Of a stretch of 64,000 nt of DNA, positions 49,097 to 62,359 are shown one piece after another. The notes under the pieces were generated by a model, which saw only the letters and a list, made by a program, of their open reading frames with translations, was not told the DNA's origin and ran no database searches. Position 1 is the stretch's first letter; each line of letters begins with the position of its first letter. The DNA lies in NCBI RefSeq assembly GCF_001625305.1, contig NW_017802491.1, positions 4,763,797 through 4,827,796 of the forward strand, given 5' to 3'. Position numbers and translations under genes: made by a program. Source of the stretch: Branchiostoma belcheri (Eukaryota; Chordata; Leptocardii; Amphioxiformes; Branchiostomatidae).

Positions 49097-49699
49097 TCAT
49101 GCTTTTGGCCACACAGGTTTGCGCATGTTTGGGATGAAAGGCATCCAGCGAGCTTTCCCTCCACCTGCCTTCTGGGGTGCCTTCTGAGTAGCGCCGCCTG
49201 TCGGTTTCTTCAGGGAGTACACCATGGCCCACGGAGAAGGTCCCCGCTTGTCTTCAGCCTCTCCCAGAAGTTCGTTCGCTCCGGCGTCTACCAGGAAGTC
49301 GCCATCGACGTTGTGAGGGGAGGCGAAGCCGCCGTCGGTATTTTCTGCCGCCGATCCTTCATCCATCTGCCGCCCGTACCTGCTGGACGGGAGGGCCCAG
49401 TACTCCCCGGCCTCTCTCCACGGTCTCTCCGGCCCGTCCTCCTCCTCAGACTCCCGCCCCAGCCGGCTGGAGTGCAGCGCGACGTCGGCGTGGCGGGTCC
49501 CCTCCTGTCTGGGGTCGCTGGTGTCCTCGTCCGACTCGCGGCCGTAGCGGCTGTTGTGCAGGGTGATGTACTGGAGCCCGCTGGCGGGGCTGCGGCTCAC
49601 CCAGGCGTGCTGCCCGTCAGAAGTCACCACCGCCCCGCGCACGTTGGATCCCTCGTACGCCATGCTCACCATGACCATCAGGGCCAGTTGGGGAATCAT
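49097..49699 (-). CDS. Putative neuropeptide precursor with three ...SR(Y/L)-Gly-Arg repeats
   Basis: 200 residues from the ATG at 49699, with a splice acceptor (gtttctctccag) about 45 bases upstream. The N-terminus MIPQLALMVMVSMA is a short signal peptide with a good SMA cleavage site. Three repeats follow: TLHNSRYGR, then HADVALHSSRLGR, then EAGEYWALPSSRYGR. Each has Gly as amide donor and Arg as a monobasic processing site, and each begins after an Arg. Acidic spacers (ESDEDTSDPR..., ESEEEDGPER...) separate them, as in many multi-peptide precursors. A long acidic stretch ends in DKR, then GPSPWAMVYSLKK and a basic C-terminal tail. Predicted products are amidated peptides of type L-(H/P)-(N/S)-S-R-(Y/L)-amide, which I do not recognise. 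The codons are GC-rich and the frame is open throughout. Confidence 0.7.
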   Translation of the reverse strand: MIPQLALMVMVSMAYEGSNVRGAVVTSDGQHAWVSRSPASGLQYITLHNSRYGRESDEDTSDPRQEGTRHADVALHSSRLGRESEEEDGPERPWREAGEYWALPSSRYGRQMDEGSAAENTDGGFASPHNVDGDFLVDAGANELLGEAEDKRGPSPWAMVYSLKKPTGGATQKAPQKAGGGKARWMPFIPNMRKPVWPKA

Positions 49700-50190
49700 C
49701 TTCGATCTTTTAACGAAGTTGAGGCTGCTACAAGAACTGGAGAGAAACAAAGACAAACAACAGACAAACGTTACTCAAATTAACTCAAGTTTTCTTTGCA
49801 TAAACTATAGTATAAACAGCGAACTGTCAGGGGCAGTTGGGGAAGCATCTTCGATCCTCATACAAACTCGGTGCTGCTACAAAAACTGGAGACAAGAAAA
49901 AGAAAATCATTTCCTATCCGCCATCATCACCAGAATAGGTCAGTTGTAGCTCTGCAGCTCAGGCGACTGCAAGGTTAATTTTCTCTAAGTTGCCATCTGT
50001 AGTATACATAAATATTTCACAACGGAAAATGGGGAAACATCTTCGATCTTCCGACGAACTTTGCTACGTTTCACAAGTACGAGAAAATTCAGATAACAGA
50101 AAATCTATCTGTTGTACAAATCAACAGGTCACGGATCGACAAAGGGGGAAGTATCTTCGCTCTGCTTCGGTGGTGCTACAAGAACTACAA
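49686..50190 (-). repeat. Four tandem copies of the start-codon region of the peptide gene
   Basis: The segment from the acceptor through 'gatcgaagATGattccccaactg' (minus strand) recurs at 49686-49745 (functional), 49832-49893, 50029-50083 and 50143-50190. The second and third keep the ATG but run to stops after about 22 and 7 codons. The fourth has ATA. Spacing is 110-200 bp. Confidence 0.7.
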
Positions 50191-50816
50191 TCATATAATA
50201 TTTCATTGTTTGATGTCCATATTTAAAAATTGACAACAGTGTACAAATTGAAGACAAATTTAGACCCCGCTAAATACCACATACACCATGATGAAGAAAA
50301 CAGAGCGAAGCTTGCAATGATAGGACTAGTACCTCCGAGTGGCAGATCGACAATTCACAGTATACCGTCTAACTAACAAAGTAAAAAAGTAAAGCATCCA
50401 ATAGGCTATATATGTGCATACATAATAAAAACAACGATGATACATAACGATCGGTTCGTTGTATACTGAAACAGACAACCTCAGCAAACAAAATGCCATG
50501 AACATGATGTGTCCCATCTTCCCAGATGTTCTGCTGCCATTCCGTCTTCTCGGCAGTGGAACATCACTAATTATCTGGTCGACAATTGACCTGTACAACC
50601 CGTCTTTGAAGCTGTCTATCATCTATCATCATCTTGACTCCAATCACCCCCGTATATCGATCAAATCATCTATCGATTATTTCTTCAAAGTACGCTGTAT
50701 CCTGTCTTAGAGCGTCCATCCATTAATTTGATTTAGATTATCGACCAGGCCGAACGGCTGAAATATGCGACAGTTGAACCTAAGCGCTAGAGCGACGACG
50801 ATTTAGCCTCTACCAG

Positions 50817-50986
50817 GCTTCCAGAAGCGGCCGTAAGAGCAGAAATTGGACAGATAGACATATGATATGCCAGGGGAGTTGGTCCGCGCTAGGAGCGGCA
50901 AAGTGTTGCGCTAGCTCCCCTGGCATGCCATATATATAGTTGGCAAATTTCTACTTCTTCCAACATCTTTTCGAAGTCTGGTAGAG
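50817..50986. mobile_element. Hairpin element, CCTCTACCAGGCTTC family, with nested palindrome
   Basis: Outer arms 'cctctaccaggcttccag' and 'cgaagtctggtagag' match 15593-15723. Inside, ATGCCAGGGGAG and CTCCCCTGGCAT form a second stem. Confidence 0.7.
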
Positions 50987-50989
50987 ACT

Positions 50990-53900
50990 ATCAACGATTC
51001 CGATTTGCAGTTAGAGTATTTATAATATAGTGTTGTATTTATAATATAGTGCAATACTCATGCAATAAAGATTCATATAATGGGTAAGATGGAAGGTATC
51101 AACAATACCAAGGAAAAGAACATGGAAGGACATCAACAAAATTTTCGTTTGAATTTAATCTTAATAGTGAAATCATTTGAACGAAGCCGACAGAATTCGC
51201 TGTGCAAATATAATTTGTACTTTGAGTTACACAAGGCTCAAATTCCAGGTACGTACGGACAACTTATTTCCGCTTTTTCATTAGAATTTTATACATTCCA
51301 TTTAATAGATAAAAATTTCGGTCACATTCTAGAAGGAGATAACCCTTACGGTGTAGAAATATGTAAATATATAAAAAGTATCAGTGATACGTCAACATCA
51401 GCATGGCAAATGGTACGGGGCCAATGGTAACTCGGGTTGCCAGTTCGATAGTCCCCTGCCCACCAATGAATCTGCTTGGAGATTATGTTATTAACACAAA
51501 CAAACAAACAAACAAATAAATTACAAGTAATTTAACCTACGTATAAGTATATCAATAGATCAACATCAACTTCACAAGGAATCAACTTGGAGATTATGTA
51601 AAGTTGCTGTGTTTTGTAGTGCCAAAAAAGATTGTACGTTAAAAAATCCATTGCCGTCAAGTTCTTCAACATCGCAGCAAGAATTGATGGGCGAGGCACG
51701 AGTAGTTGGCTTACTACTTTTCCAAGAAAACCATTGAGACATCTGTACACAATATCAAGATCGATATATGACACTTAAAAACGACCAGCCGTTCGGTCAA
51801 GTACAATCAGTTACTTCGTATAATGTATTTTCTGACCTGAAGTCAAGGCAACGTTTTGCATGCAAGTCGACGTTTGAAAAAAACTGAAAGGCTTACGGCA
51901 TGACATGAGGTATAGGATTCAAGTTCATAACTTGCGAGCATCTATCAACTAGAGACATTTATCCCGATTTATCCCTATTTCGAGGAGAAAAGAAGCTCTG
52001 ATGGACTGAACGGAAAAACTTCTAGATGAGTATGAGGCTTCCTTTTGTTGTATATATATATTCCATATGTATAGTGCGCCAGCATGTTTTTCTGTACTGT
52101 AGTGTTTTACTACATTGATGTATCGGTAGTTTTGTGCGAAATACATCTGAATATTTTGTATATTTGTAAACTCGATACAATTCAGATGCTCATGTATGTC
52201 TGTCATATAAATTTAACAATAAATTGAAATGAATATGGGTTTAAATAAAAGACAATCAAATAGAAGAAGAAGAATTTGACGTTAAAAATAATATGGACTG
52301 TACAAAGTGTTTACGCTGATCAATTCTTGTCATTTTTTCCTGTATGAAAACGAGAAAACTATTAATGAAGTCATCACATCTCGTTTAATATTAGGAATGG
52401 CATAAAATGCCATAAAATTAACATAAGCTTTACTTCAATTTGAAATTTATATGACCGTTTTTGTTCAGGCTGAGGTTATGTAATCCTCAGATTTATGTAA
52501 AAGTTAATGGCTGCAAGTTGAAAAGCATTACAGGATTCAGGTTCTGAATTCTGCGTTCTAGTTTAGCAGTCAGTAGATGTTTCTCCTTACATATCCTTGT
52601 CACAAATGTTATCAAATATGTATATACCTGTTTTCCATGGGTAAATACGAAACATCCATGCATACATCAAGGGATAAAGTTCGGCTGTTCCAAACACTGT
52701 CTGAATCCCACCTTTCTTTTGCAAATTTTTTACATAAAATTAGTAAAAACGGCATACGAGAAACAAAGGTAGAAATTAGATAAAACAGATGGCATATATT
52801 CCCCTTACAGGACCCAGAAAAAATGCATTTTCAAAAATGATGAGCTGCAATTATCTTTACCCATCCCTATTGAGGCAGATGGCTCATTCATTTGTGTATC
52901 CCTTCGGGAGTGATCGTTGTGGTTAAAGAATAATGACTAGTGTTGGGTACTGCTGTCGGTGATTACTCCAGCGAGTGATAAATACTTCACAATTACCAGA
53001 TGGATTTAAGATAAAGGCTGCCGTCAATGGTCGTAAAAGTCATTATTCATTTAACGCTAACAAGAAGCGAGAAAAAGTTGAACCTACAAAGTCATACTAG
53101 TATACTATGGGTAGTAGTTAGTCGGATTTGCATCAGTTTTGATCATTCCTGTGGTGTCTTGTAAAATTCCATAGAACGTCTGGTCTCATTTTCTATATCA
53201 ATGAAACGGGAAGGTCCTGGTCACCATGTTGGTGTTTCTTGTTTCAGTTCAATGGATCGTTGCTGAACAGAATTTTGTGTTTGACAGATCTTTTTCAGTA
53301 TTTTTCTGGTCATGTTGTGATACACTGCAGAATTTAGTAGTGAGAGATTAGTAATTAAAGAGATTCAGATATACAGAAACACTTGTGCCATGATTCAATA
53401 AAATGTAAAAAAAAGGACACCAACATGGCGGCAGTCATAGCGATGGCGTCCGATGAAACGCCCAGTAGCGTAGATGACCATACTGTATATTGGCTGCTGG
53501 TTTAACGTTGTCATTTGTGCAAGAGATGATCAATTCTCAGGGGATACGAAATGTTACGTTTGTTGTATTTATCTATTAAAATAGTTATTAGTATGCACTT
53601 AGTTCTCTCACCAGACATTTGATACGGGCCACTTGTCTTACTATAATGTTACCCTTGTGGGCATTATTAGGCTTTTCAGTACCGTAACCAGTGACATGTT
53701 ACATTGCTGCCTGGCCAAACAGATGGCCTTTCTGTCAGAACCAATCAAACATTAGAGCACGTTTGACGTTAAACGGGGAAAAGAAAGATGTGCTATAGCC
53801 AGTTCAAGCACGTAGTATCAATACACAGTTTTTGATTCATATTCTAAGATGCTATTCAACTATCGAGTGTTCATAAGCTGTGCTGTAAAGATAAGAAACA

Positions 53901-56870
53901 CATCTTTTATCTTACTTTTAAAATATTTTAGGCTTGCGGTGTCTCTTGTCCGGGTTCATCTTGGACAAACGGAAGAAGTGCATCTTCGTAGAGCAGAAAA
54001 TTTATTTGAATTCTCATGCTGTTGTTGGAATAAAAACATTTTGGAGTGTTTGCCAAATCATTTTGAATGGACACGCAAGCCTTTGGATTTTACTCACTTT
54101 TCACATTTGTAAATCCAGGCCCGGGCGGGCTGTTTGCTTTGATGAGAATAAACAGCTTATTTTTCGCATGTTCACTGACATTGCTTATGATTATTTTTTC
54201 AACTTTTTTTTGTTGTCTATCAAGTTATATTTTTCGTTACCCCAAACTGCCCCGCCGGGAAATTGTGTCTTAGCATTTGAGGACATTGGTAAAGAAACGC
54301 AGTTATTTTCTATTGTCGTCAAGCCCAGTAGGTTGAAACAAGACCAAAGACTAGTCCTCATGAAATATGTGAACCTAAGTTATTCAAGTAATCTCCTTAT
54401 CCATACTGTCGGTTATAAGTTATAGCGTCATTCATTTTCATATCGGGATGAATTCCCAAGATGACCATAACATAGACTGTAATAGCAGCCATTATAGTCT
54501 AACTAATGTTAGTCCGGCTTATCGCATCATTCAACACGGTAGGACATATGCATTTCTGTTAATCGCAATTTAGAACGATTAGAAAAAAGAACTATTTCTT
54601 TTCGTCAATATATGTTACACGAAATAATGACGACGACTTTAATCAAGATAAATACATCCTGTCTATCTCTACAGTGATTGAGGAAAATGAGCAGATTCTA
54701 GACTTGTTAACTATTCATTATCGTTGAAAATATTGGTCAAACAAGTTTTAATTCGAGCAACCGTAGAAGCAATGAAACAAGTAGTTCTAAGCTTTGATGA
54801 CACTGAAAGAACAGAATAAACAATGAAAAATACCATTGGCCATCCCTTCTGATTGGGCTCTTTTAGAGGTGACCACCAGAACCTAAATATATATTAGATG
54901 GTAGAGATGACCTATCAAAGTTACGGCATAATTGAGTCTGTACATTTAAATCGTTAACAGAATCAATCGGTCAGTTATTTCTCGGACTTGACTGAATATG
55001 AAAAGACTCATGAAAGCTAGGAGTGACAAGTAAGAACCTGCAAACCCTACCTTAGGCAAAGGAGTTTAAATCTCCTTGCTTTGGTTGAACGTTGCTGACG
55101 GTTCACCAGACGAACAGGTGATGCAAAGCAAAGTTTTCTGGATGTATGTGATGTGACGGTCTGACGTTAACAGCTGTTCAACAACTATTTAAGCTCATAG
55201 GAGGATTGACGTCACATCGGTACTTACACCCGAACAAGTAAGTACTGTTTGTAAAATGCATTGTGGTTTACGTAACCATTAAAAAAAAGTACCAACTTGC
55301 TGGTAAGTTGAAAATATAGCTTTCCAACCAGTATGGTAGTGTGTTTACTGCATTGAGCAAGGAAAGAAATATAAATGAACTTTCCTAAGCTTGTAGGGTT
55401 TGCAGTACAGCTACTTGTCAATTCATTTTATCTAGAGTTTGCAGTAAATCAATATTTTCATAGAGTATGCAGTAAAGCTACTTGCAAATGTATTTTTTTT
55501 TTTATAAAAGGTTATACATGATATCTTCTAAAAGTGATGTTACTCAATCGTATCTACAATCGTCACCGTCGTTTGACCGTCCAGGGGTGAGCATTTCGGA
55601 AATGCGATCGGAACATACCCAGAGATATCAGCGAAGGTATCATTTGCACGCAATGTTGAATGATGATAAAGAGAACATTTGTGAACCCTAGACCTAAACT
55701 GAACATCTAAGAGCCATATATCTTCGGGCTCCAGATAGCATGATCACATGAGTTAAGAATAGGTAAAAAGAGAGGACTGTTGTTAACTCAAAAAGACAGA
55801 AGAAAAATGCAAATTTTCTAGACAGGTCCAGATCCAATCTACTCTGAAGCTATTTTCGAGAATGATGACCAGAAGCTCTCCTTACTGGAACTGACGTGTG
55901 TGACCCAGATTTCACCAGCAAGATCCCTTCTCATCCCAGTCTTGATCCGTGAGTGGCCGGTAATTATGACTCTTCGGTGTGACTGTGAATAGACCTGACT
56001 GGTCAAGAGCACCAACTAGCTGCTGAAGTTATAATGGGACGTACTGGTCCGTTCTTGTGTGTTTTTACTGAATAGCAAGTAGAGCCAATTTCCGTCTCCT
56101 GGAGGGTCATTTACCAGAAGGAGAAGATTGAATAGCCAGTGCATGAATAGAGGAGAATTCTTTCTAACTTGGAGAAGGAAGATCCCTATCTTACCCTCTT
56201 TGTCCATGTCAGAATCGTGTTTTACTTACAGAAACGATTTCTTCGTAAGTCGTAGATGTTCACAAGGGAATTCACCAGGGATGAAAATCACCGCAGCGTA
56301 ACGTATTGTTTCGCAATGGAAAAACGTTTTGCAGTCAAGGGCTGTCCGTGAATTTGCGTCAGTATCATCAGTGCAACTTTTGTCATCGATTTTTAAAATA
56401 ATATATTCCTGTTAACTGTGCCTACATACCAGGTGTATTTTCTGAATAAAACGTAAAGAAGTCAATGAGATACACACACTACGATAATGATGTCTATCGT
56501 TTGCTGACTTTTCTTTTGCTGTACATTTTCCATTCCTCTATTGCTTTCATTGGGCTAGAAAAAAAGTAAAAATACTTATGTATGTTGTGGTAGATATCTA
56601 ACATAGGTGAGTAATCACCTGTTTTCTCTCCCCCCTCCATTTTGTAAATGGTGAAATTTAATACTAGATAAAATGACAAACGAAAATAAAGAAATGAAAA
56701 GAGGGTGAAAAAACCATGCACCATATTCTTATCGATGGGTATGGTAAAGAATTAAATGAAAAAGAAGAGGCTCATCATGAAAAAGGGTGATACGCCATAT
56801 TGATGGTGAGGGGTACGGGAGAACAAATGGACTTCACGGTAGATCAACAGGTCTTCGACCGGGGTGTTTC
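50990..56870. other. Gene-poor AT-rich region
   Basis: No supported gene; open frames here are AT-rich and featureless. 52930-53070 (a CAGATG word, GATAA words and 'taaaagtcattattcattta') could be a regulatory block. 55400-55490 has a small 'gtttgcagtaaagctacttg' repeat. Confidence 0.4.
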
Positions 56871-56874
56871 TTAC

Positions 56875-57037
56875 ATCAGCGAAAATCCGCCCGAGAACGG
56901 GAAACAGGCCGCGAGCCAAAGTCAATGAGGCGGAGATAATAGAAAGCAACGTCGATAAGGTGCAGATCAAAGCTAAGGGCGTACGGATAGGCTTTTCGGA
57001 AATGCTTTTCTCACGCCTTTTGGTCATTGAGGAATAT
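56875..57037 (-). CDS. Possible internal exon with one hydrophobic helix
   Basis: Bounded by an acceptor-like gagttttag at 57038 and a strong donor GAT|GTAAGAAA at 56874. Open in one frame for 54 codons: a basic run (MTKRREKS), then a hydrophobic segment (TPLALICTLSTLLSIISASL), then LFPVLGRIFAD. No partner exon found and family not recognised. The plus strand also has an open frame here, so this is tentative. Confidence 0.25.
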
Positions 57038-57689
57038 CTAAAACTCACGCGGAATCATGAAAGACAGACAAGCAGTCGAAGAACGGAATCTGCCAAGGAA
57101 CGTCTACTGCAGACTTGCTGCCGAACTGCCATAGCTCGAACAGCTAGAGAAGCGTTATTTTCTAACGTGAAAAAAGTTAGAAGCAAGGCCCTCCATGTGA
57201 GAGGATGAAATAGCCAGAGGTGAGCAGGGTCGCCCCACGATCAATGAAAGTAATACTGCTGAGTATTTCGATGGACGCTTTCCATATCGCCGGCATTAGC
57301 CTGTAACGATGAGATTGCCCGGAATAAGCCTCCCGCAGATCCAAAAACACCGGGGAATGCTAAGATACCCCATGGGCTGAGATAGCCCATAGAGAAATCC
57401 TTTACCATTATTTTACCGTGATTGATGACCCAACTATAATGACGACCTGTTTTGCTTTAAGAAACTGAGATCGTTTTCAAGCAACGCAGCTAAAACATCT
57501 GGGAAGTCCAGGTTTTTCAGTCGGAGCTATATCTACTATTGAAAAAAAAAGCATTTCCATCTATTTCTTGATTTACCGACATATCCATCTTATCTTCAAT
57601 TGTAAGAACACGGACTGGTTACGATAAGACACCGAACGCCAGTCTTCAGCGACGTACCTGGTCTCCTTTGCTCCTTCTCGGCGCAGAAG

Positions 57690-58030
57690 TTGCTCCTGGA
57701 GTGGCCCTGGCAACCTGTTGTCTGCTACGAAATCCGGAGTCTCAGTGTTGCGCCCTCCTGCTGCCGGCTTTATTCCTCCCAGCGCTGATGAGATTTGTAA
57801 GTGGGCGAAAAGCGTTACTCTCGGCTCTGTTCAGGCTCCGCCAATGCTATTAAACAGGCTGGGCGGCTGCTGCAGTCCCCGAGGATTCTCTCCTCAGTCA
57901 AGACGTCATTAACGTTTAATTGATTTGATGCACTGCCCAATGATATCGTGTCTTTTTGATGAGCTGGAATGAGGGGTGATGCGCTGGTAAAGTAAGCTTA
58001 AGTGCCTCGGCAGGAGTAATTAAGACAACT
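57690..58030. promoter_or_regulatory. Candidate conserved non-coding block
   Basis: GC-balanced, no sustained frame. Contains an RFX-like half site (CCTGGCAAC), a CRE (TGACGTC on the minus strand near 57902) next to a homeodomain-type 'ttaattgattt', and 'gagtaattaag'. Confidence 0.22.
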
Positions 58031-60164
58031 AAAGTTGTTATGGCAGTTCAGAGGGACCTTTTATACCATAATTTTCACTAACTTTGCTCAACTGTACGCC
58101 GCTAGTTTGAGGCGGGACTAACACATGGACAAACAGAGATAACAAAAGCATTGGCGATACAAAATCACTACATACATAAACATTGATGACGCTATATTTC
58201 TTAATCTCCTTTCCTTTGAAAACATTTCGTAACTTCATGTCGTAAATCATTAAAAAGATTATAGATCTTGACGTCAGCAGGGATTTGTATCTTTGAATAA
58301 AAGACGGAGCGTTTTGGCTAGTAATTGACATTTTACCACCCCGTATAAATATTTCATGTCGCACACAGGAAAAAACATGTGAGTCAGTCGGACCGTTTGC
58401 TGACCAAGCGAACTGCCGACAATCTATCGGCATGTCGATTCGGCACAGATGTTACATCAATATCAACTTCAATACACGTCATCACCCCATGACGCGACCG
58501 GAATGAGGTACATCCACGCGAAAACTAGTTTCCCGACCTCTGAAGTCATTTGTCCTCGCTGGAAGGGGGTAGTTTTCTCTGACTAATGGACGCCAATAAT
58601 GGAAGTGAAGGAAACTGAATTAGGGCTTACGGATGAAGGTTTGCCGACAACTGATAAGTGACCAGAAGGCTCTCTCTCTAAACCGTGACGTCGCAGCGGG
58701 TAAAAGTTTTCACGCAGGCAGCGGGAAACGGCAACTCATCTTGTGGACATGTGTGTTTGAGCACTGTACTCGGCAGCTGAAACAAAGTACTTGAATACTA
58801 GAACACACATGTATATGGCAGAGACTGTTAGTTACAAATAGGACCATTCAGAGATCAGCCGAAGATGATGTTGTAGGGAGGAATTAACATTGGCCAGTAC
58901 GTGCGTCTGCGTGTCTGGTTGTATATGTTTTCTGTGCTTTTTTTTATTACAACAAATGGTGACTGCACATTTTTAAGCATTTCTCTTAAAAAGTAGATCT
59001 CCTCTTAAAAAAGTAAATGCAATAAAATATACTGTGACAGTTTGTCAATGTCAGTAACAAAACCTATCATGTCTGTGCTTATGCGCGTGTGTGCCTATAT
59101 GTCTCTGAATGTATGGTTGTAGACTCCAAGGCTGGACATGACAGTGTTCGTTTCTAGTTCCAGGATCAGCGGGTCAACGAAGACGCTAATTTGCTTTAAT
59201 GAGATGTTCAATCAATTTAAGCCCGCGACGACAGCTCATTAGTAATACAATATGCATGTTAAAACACGTGTAAGATTATGTCCCACATGCCATCAGGCTG
59301 AAAGCGACTGTGTATAATTGTCCAGATTAGAATGGTCTTTAATCAACTGCCGCCATACCCTGAGGCCTGTTATCAAACGGATTACAGATGCCGTCCTGCA
59401 TTCTTACCTCTTATATTTTGCTCAGGTGGACTAAGACATGTTCAGCGTAGACAAAGCCCTAATCAGCGTGAAGTCCCAACGTTAATCAGCTGTATTTTCA
59501 GTGCGGCAGGAAAAAAACGACTCAAATTTTGACACACATTTGAAAAAGATTGAGTGGCTTCGAGCTGTTTATGACATGTTAACAAATCTTATAACAAATC
59601 TTATATAAAAACCATGCAATCTAGCGATATCTAAGATATGTCATTTCACAGTTATTGGAAAAGTCAAATATTCCTCATTTTTTCTAATAAGTAATTTAGC
59701 TTATTTCAGTTCCATAGTTCCATTTGTCTGCATCTGGTCTTTTATAAGCCAATAAAGGTCGGTTGTCTTCTATCTTAGGTAGGAATATAATTTATGAAAT
59801 TATCAATAGCTGGTGATGTGGATATAATATTTCCTTATGTGCTTGTTGTAAACGTTTCTTTTAAGATATCTGTAAACATTTTTGTTTATGTTAGCAATTA
59901 TAGCTAATATAATGTAAACTATTTACACATCTACCCCCGGGTATTAACGTGTGTTAATTGCTGCTGCAATCATCGTGATTACATTTATTAGCCTTTTATA
60001 TTTGCAAACAACTAGCAGAGTCATACTAGAAATACTCCTTTTTACTGCCTAGATGCTGAAATAGTAGAGAAAGACACCACGAATGTGTCCGTAGCAGCTG
60101 TCTTGGTGTGATTTATCTTTCCTCCCACTGTGCACATTCATTTCTCGGTGAAACCATCCACAAA

Positions 60165-60560
60165 ATTACTATCGCCGCACAGGGACCCGGCTAGTTAGCT
60201 GTCGTGGAGAATCGTTCATTCTATTGATTTTTTTGGTCATATTTACCGCGAGTCCGAAACGTTTATGTGCGGCTAAACTGTCCACCAATCGATCTCCTGA
60301 CATCAGGAAGAGCGCTGGAAATGACCGGCCTTTAGAGAAGCAGGACTTGCAAAGCTTCTTCTGTGTGGGCAAAGGGCGGGCCGGGCAGCTTGGTCGTAAT
60401 TTCATGCCAGTTGCGTACTTTGTCGGCAGATTACATAGACGAGAGTCGAACGGTTTGGGTCTATTATCAACGTCAACTCTGCTGGAGGGGGATAATAATT
60501 CCGTCAGTTGGTCGCATGAAGGTCGAGTACCCATTAATAAAGGCATCTTGCCGAGACGTA
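60165..60560. promoter_or_regulatory. Candidate conserved non-coding block
   Basis: Balanced composition with homeodomain words (tcgtaatttcatg, cccattaataaag), an ATCGAT word and no convincing coding in either of the two overlapping open frames (125 and 116 residues). Function inferred from composition only. Confidence 0.22.
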
Positions 60561-60787
60561 CGTGCAGTACGTAGAGGGTTGTGACTGACTTTAATGTGAC
60601 TCATTGCTTTCAATTTGCATCGTGTGCGACGTACATTCTTACCCGTCGTGCGTAGTTTTATTTGTTGAAATGGTAATAAAACCCGTAACCGTTTATAAGC
60701 TGTAAATGTATACTACTAGTATATGCGGGAATCGTACATCGTACATCGTACATGAAGTGGTTAAAGCGAATAACAGTACAAAATGCG

Positions 60788-60818
60788 TCTCTCTCTCTCT
60801 CTCTCCCCCTCTCTCTCA
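60788..60818. repeat. (CT)n microsatellite
   Basis: Run of ct/ccc units of about 30 bp. Confidence 0.9.
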
Positions 60819-61194
60819 TTTTTCGAAGAAGTGAACAAGGACAGCTGCCTGGCAGCAATCCCAAAGACAGACTGCAAGCAGACACACCCACTCACTCACA
60901 AACTGTTGAGTCCTTCAATACGTCTTCATGATTTAACTGACTCAGCGACCCGAACAGTTGATGCTAGTACTTCCTAAGTGAACTAAAGAGATTCTACTCA
61001 GCGAAGAATCAATATAACCATAATTGAATGGAAGTTCCATCCACAAACCCAATGCACAGCATACAGAATATGATATTCTTTTTTTAAAACTTTCTTGGCG
61101 ATGTCAATAGCATCTACTAATATTGCAGACTGCCAACCTTCCTCCCCGTAAAGTTTTGGTCACAAAACATGCTACAGAGCAACGTGCTCATTTC

Positions 61195-61500
61195 TGTAGG
61201 TATTACGCGGTATTAATTTCTCCATCTGCCGCGCTTTGATCGTCAGCCGTGCGGGGGGAGCGTGTTGGTACGCCGCGTGGCAGCAGAAACAGAATGATTC
61301 ATCAGGCGCGGTCTAACCCCTCCCTCTCCGCACTGATAAGATTAAAGCCCATTAGGTGGGAGGAAATTGGGTAGGACATGCCCGGCGGTTTGGCTTTGTG
61401 GAACTTCCCGTTCTTAAACTGCTGACCTTAATGGATTCGCTGACCAAGGGAACCCAAATCCCCATCGACCTTTTTCGATAAAACACTGACGGTTGTTGCA
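61195..61500. promoter_or_regulatory. Candidate conserved non-coding block
   Basis: GC-balanced block with 'cgcggtattaattt', 'ctgataagattaaagcccattagg' (GATA plus homeodomain words) and no frame. The remainder of 57038-62360 shows no gene. Confidence 0.25.
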
Positions 61501-62359
61501 TAAAGATATCTTCAGCTCTTCTGAAACCTACACTGGGCTAAGTTGAGAAGTTGAGTATGTCTGGAGAGCTCGCCGATAACACTCGACTTTAATGCACTAC
61601 GGTACTTACTAGTACTCTGTCATCAAGTTTAAACAAGGCAATGGTCAATTGACATTGCCCTAAATAAAGGTGCCCTGTTTTGGAGTGTAAATCCACTGCG
61701 AATAAATGCATTAAAAAGTGACCACGGCTAGAATTCGGTCAAGAAGGCCACCAGCATGGCGGCCACTATAAACGCCTAGTATGTTTTTGTTGTAAAAAAT
61801 GATGATTCAAAATTACTACTAGACTCCACCAACTTTTTTTATACCTATGACGTTAGTCGCTGATGTTGTCCCATGAAATATTTCCATTGGAATGAGCTGG
61901 TATTGAGAAGGCAGGGAATAAATCTTCGTACATCGTTACTTGGACATATGTGTCATAAATCTTGATTGGATTTTAAGCTGTAACTGATTGTGGGGACAGC
62001 GTATCAAATGATCTGAACATATTCATCCGAGCAAGCGAGCTCTAGCTAGCAACAATAAGAGATTTAAAAAATCTTGAAGTTTTGAATACACCATTTGTTG
62101 CATTCCGAAATGGTCCTGTTAAAGTTTCTAGTAATCTGCACTGTAGAGTTTTCACTCTCATTGAGGCAAACGTGCCTTTGGCATGTGAAGTTTCTGATAC
62201 TTGTTTATTTTCTTACTTCGCTTAACTGGTAAAACTCTTGCTTTGTACAGTACTACGTACAAGCTGTGTAAGACCAGACTGTAAGGCTTGAACAACTCAC
62301 AGAGAGAATAACCTCTACTGTTTCGATAAGTGCGTTGGCTTTAAGTGTACTTGAGGTGT

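Noticed and set aside
49088..49783. 231-residue plus-strand frame over the peptide gene
   Set aside because: Shadow of the minus-strand precursor, whose repeats, signal peptide and acceptor make the better case.
60169..60574. Overlapping 125- and 116-residue frames on opposite strands
   Set aside because: No splice signals or recognisable motifs; both probably reflect a low stop density in a GC-balanced block.
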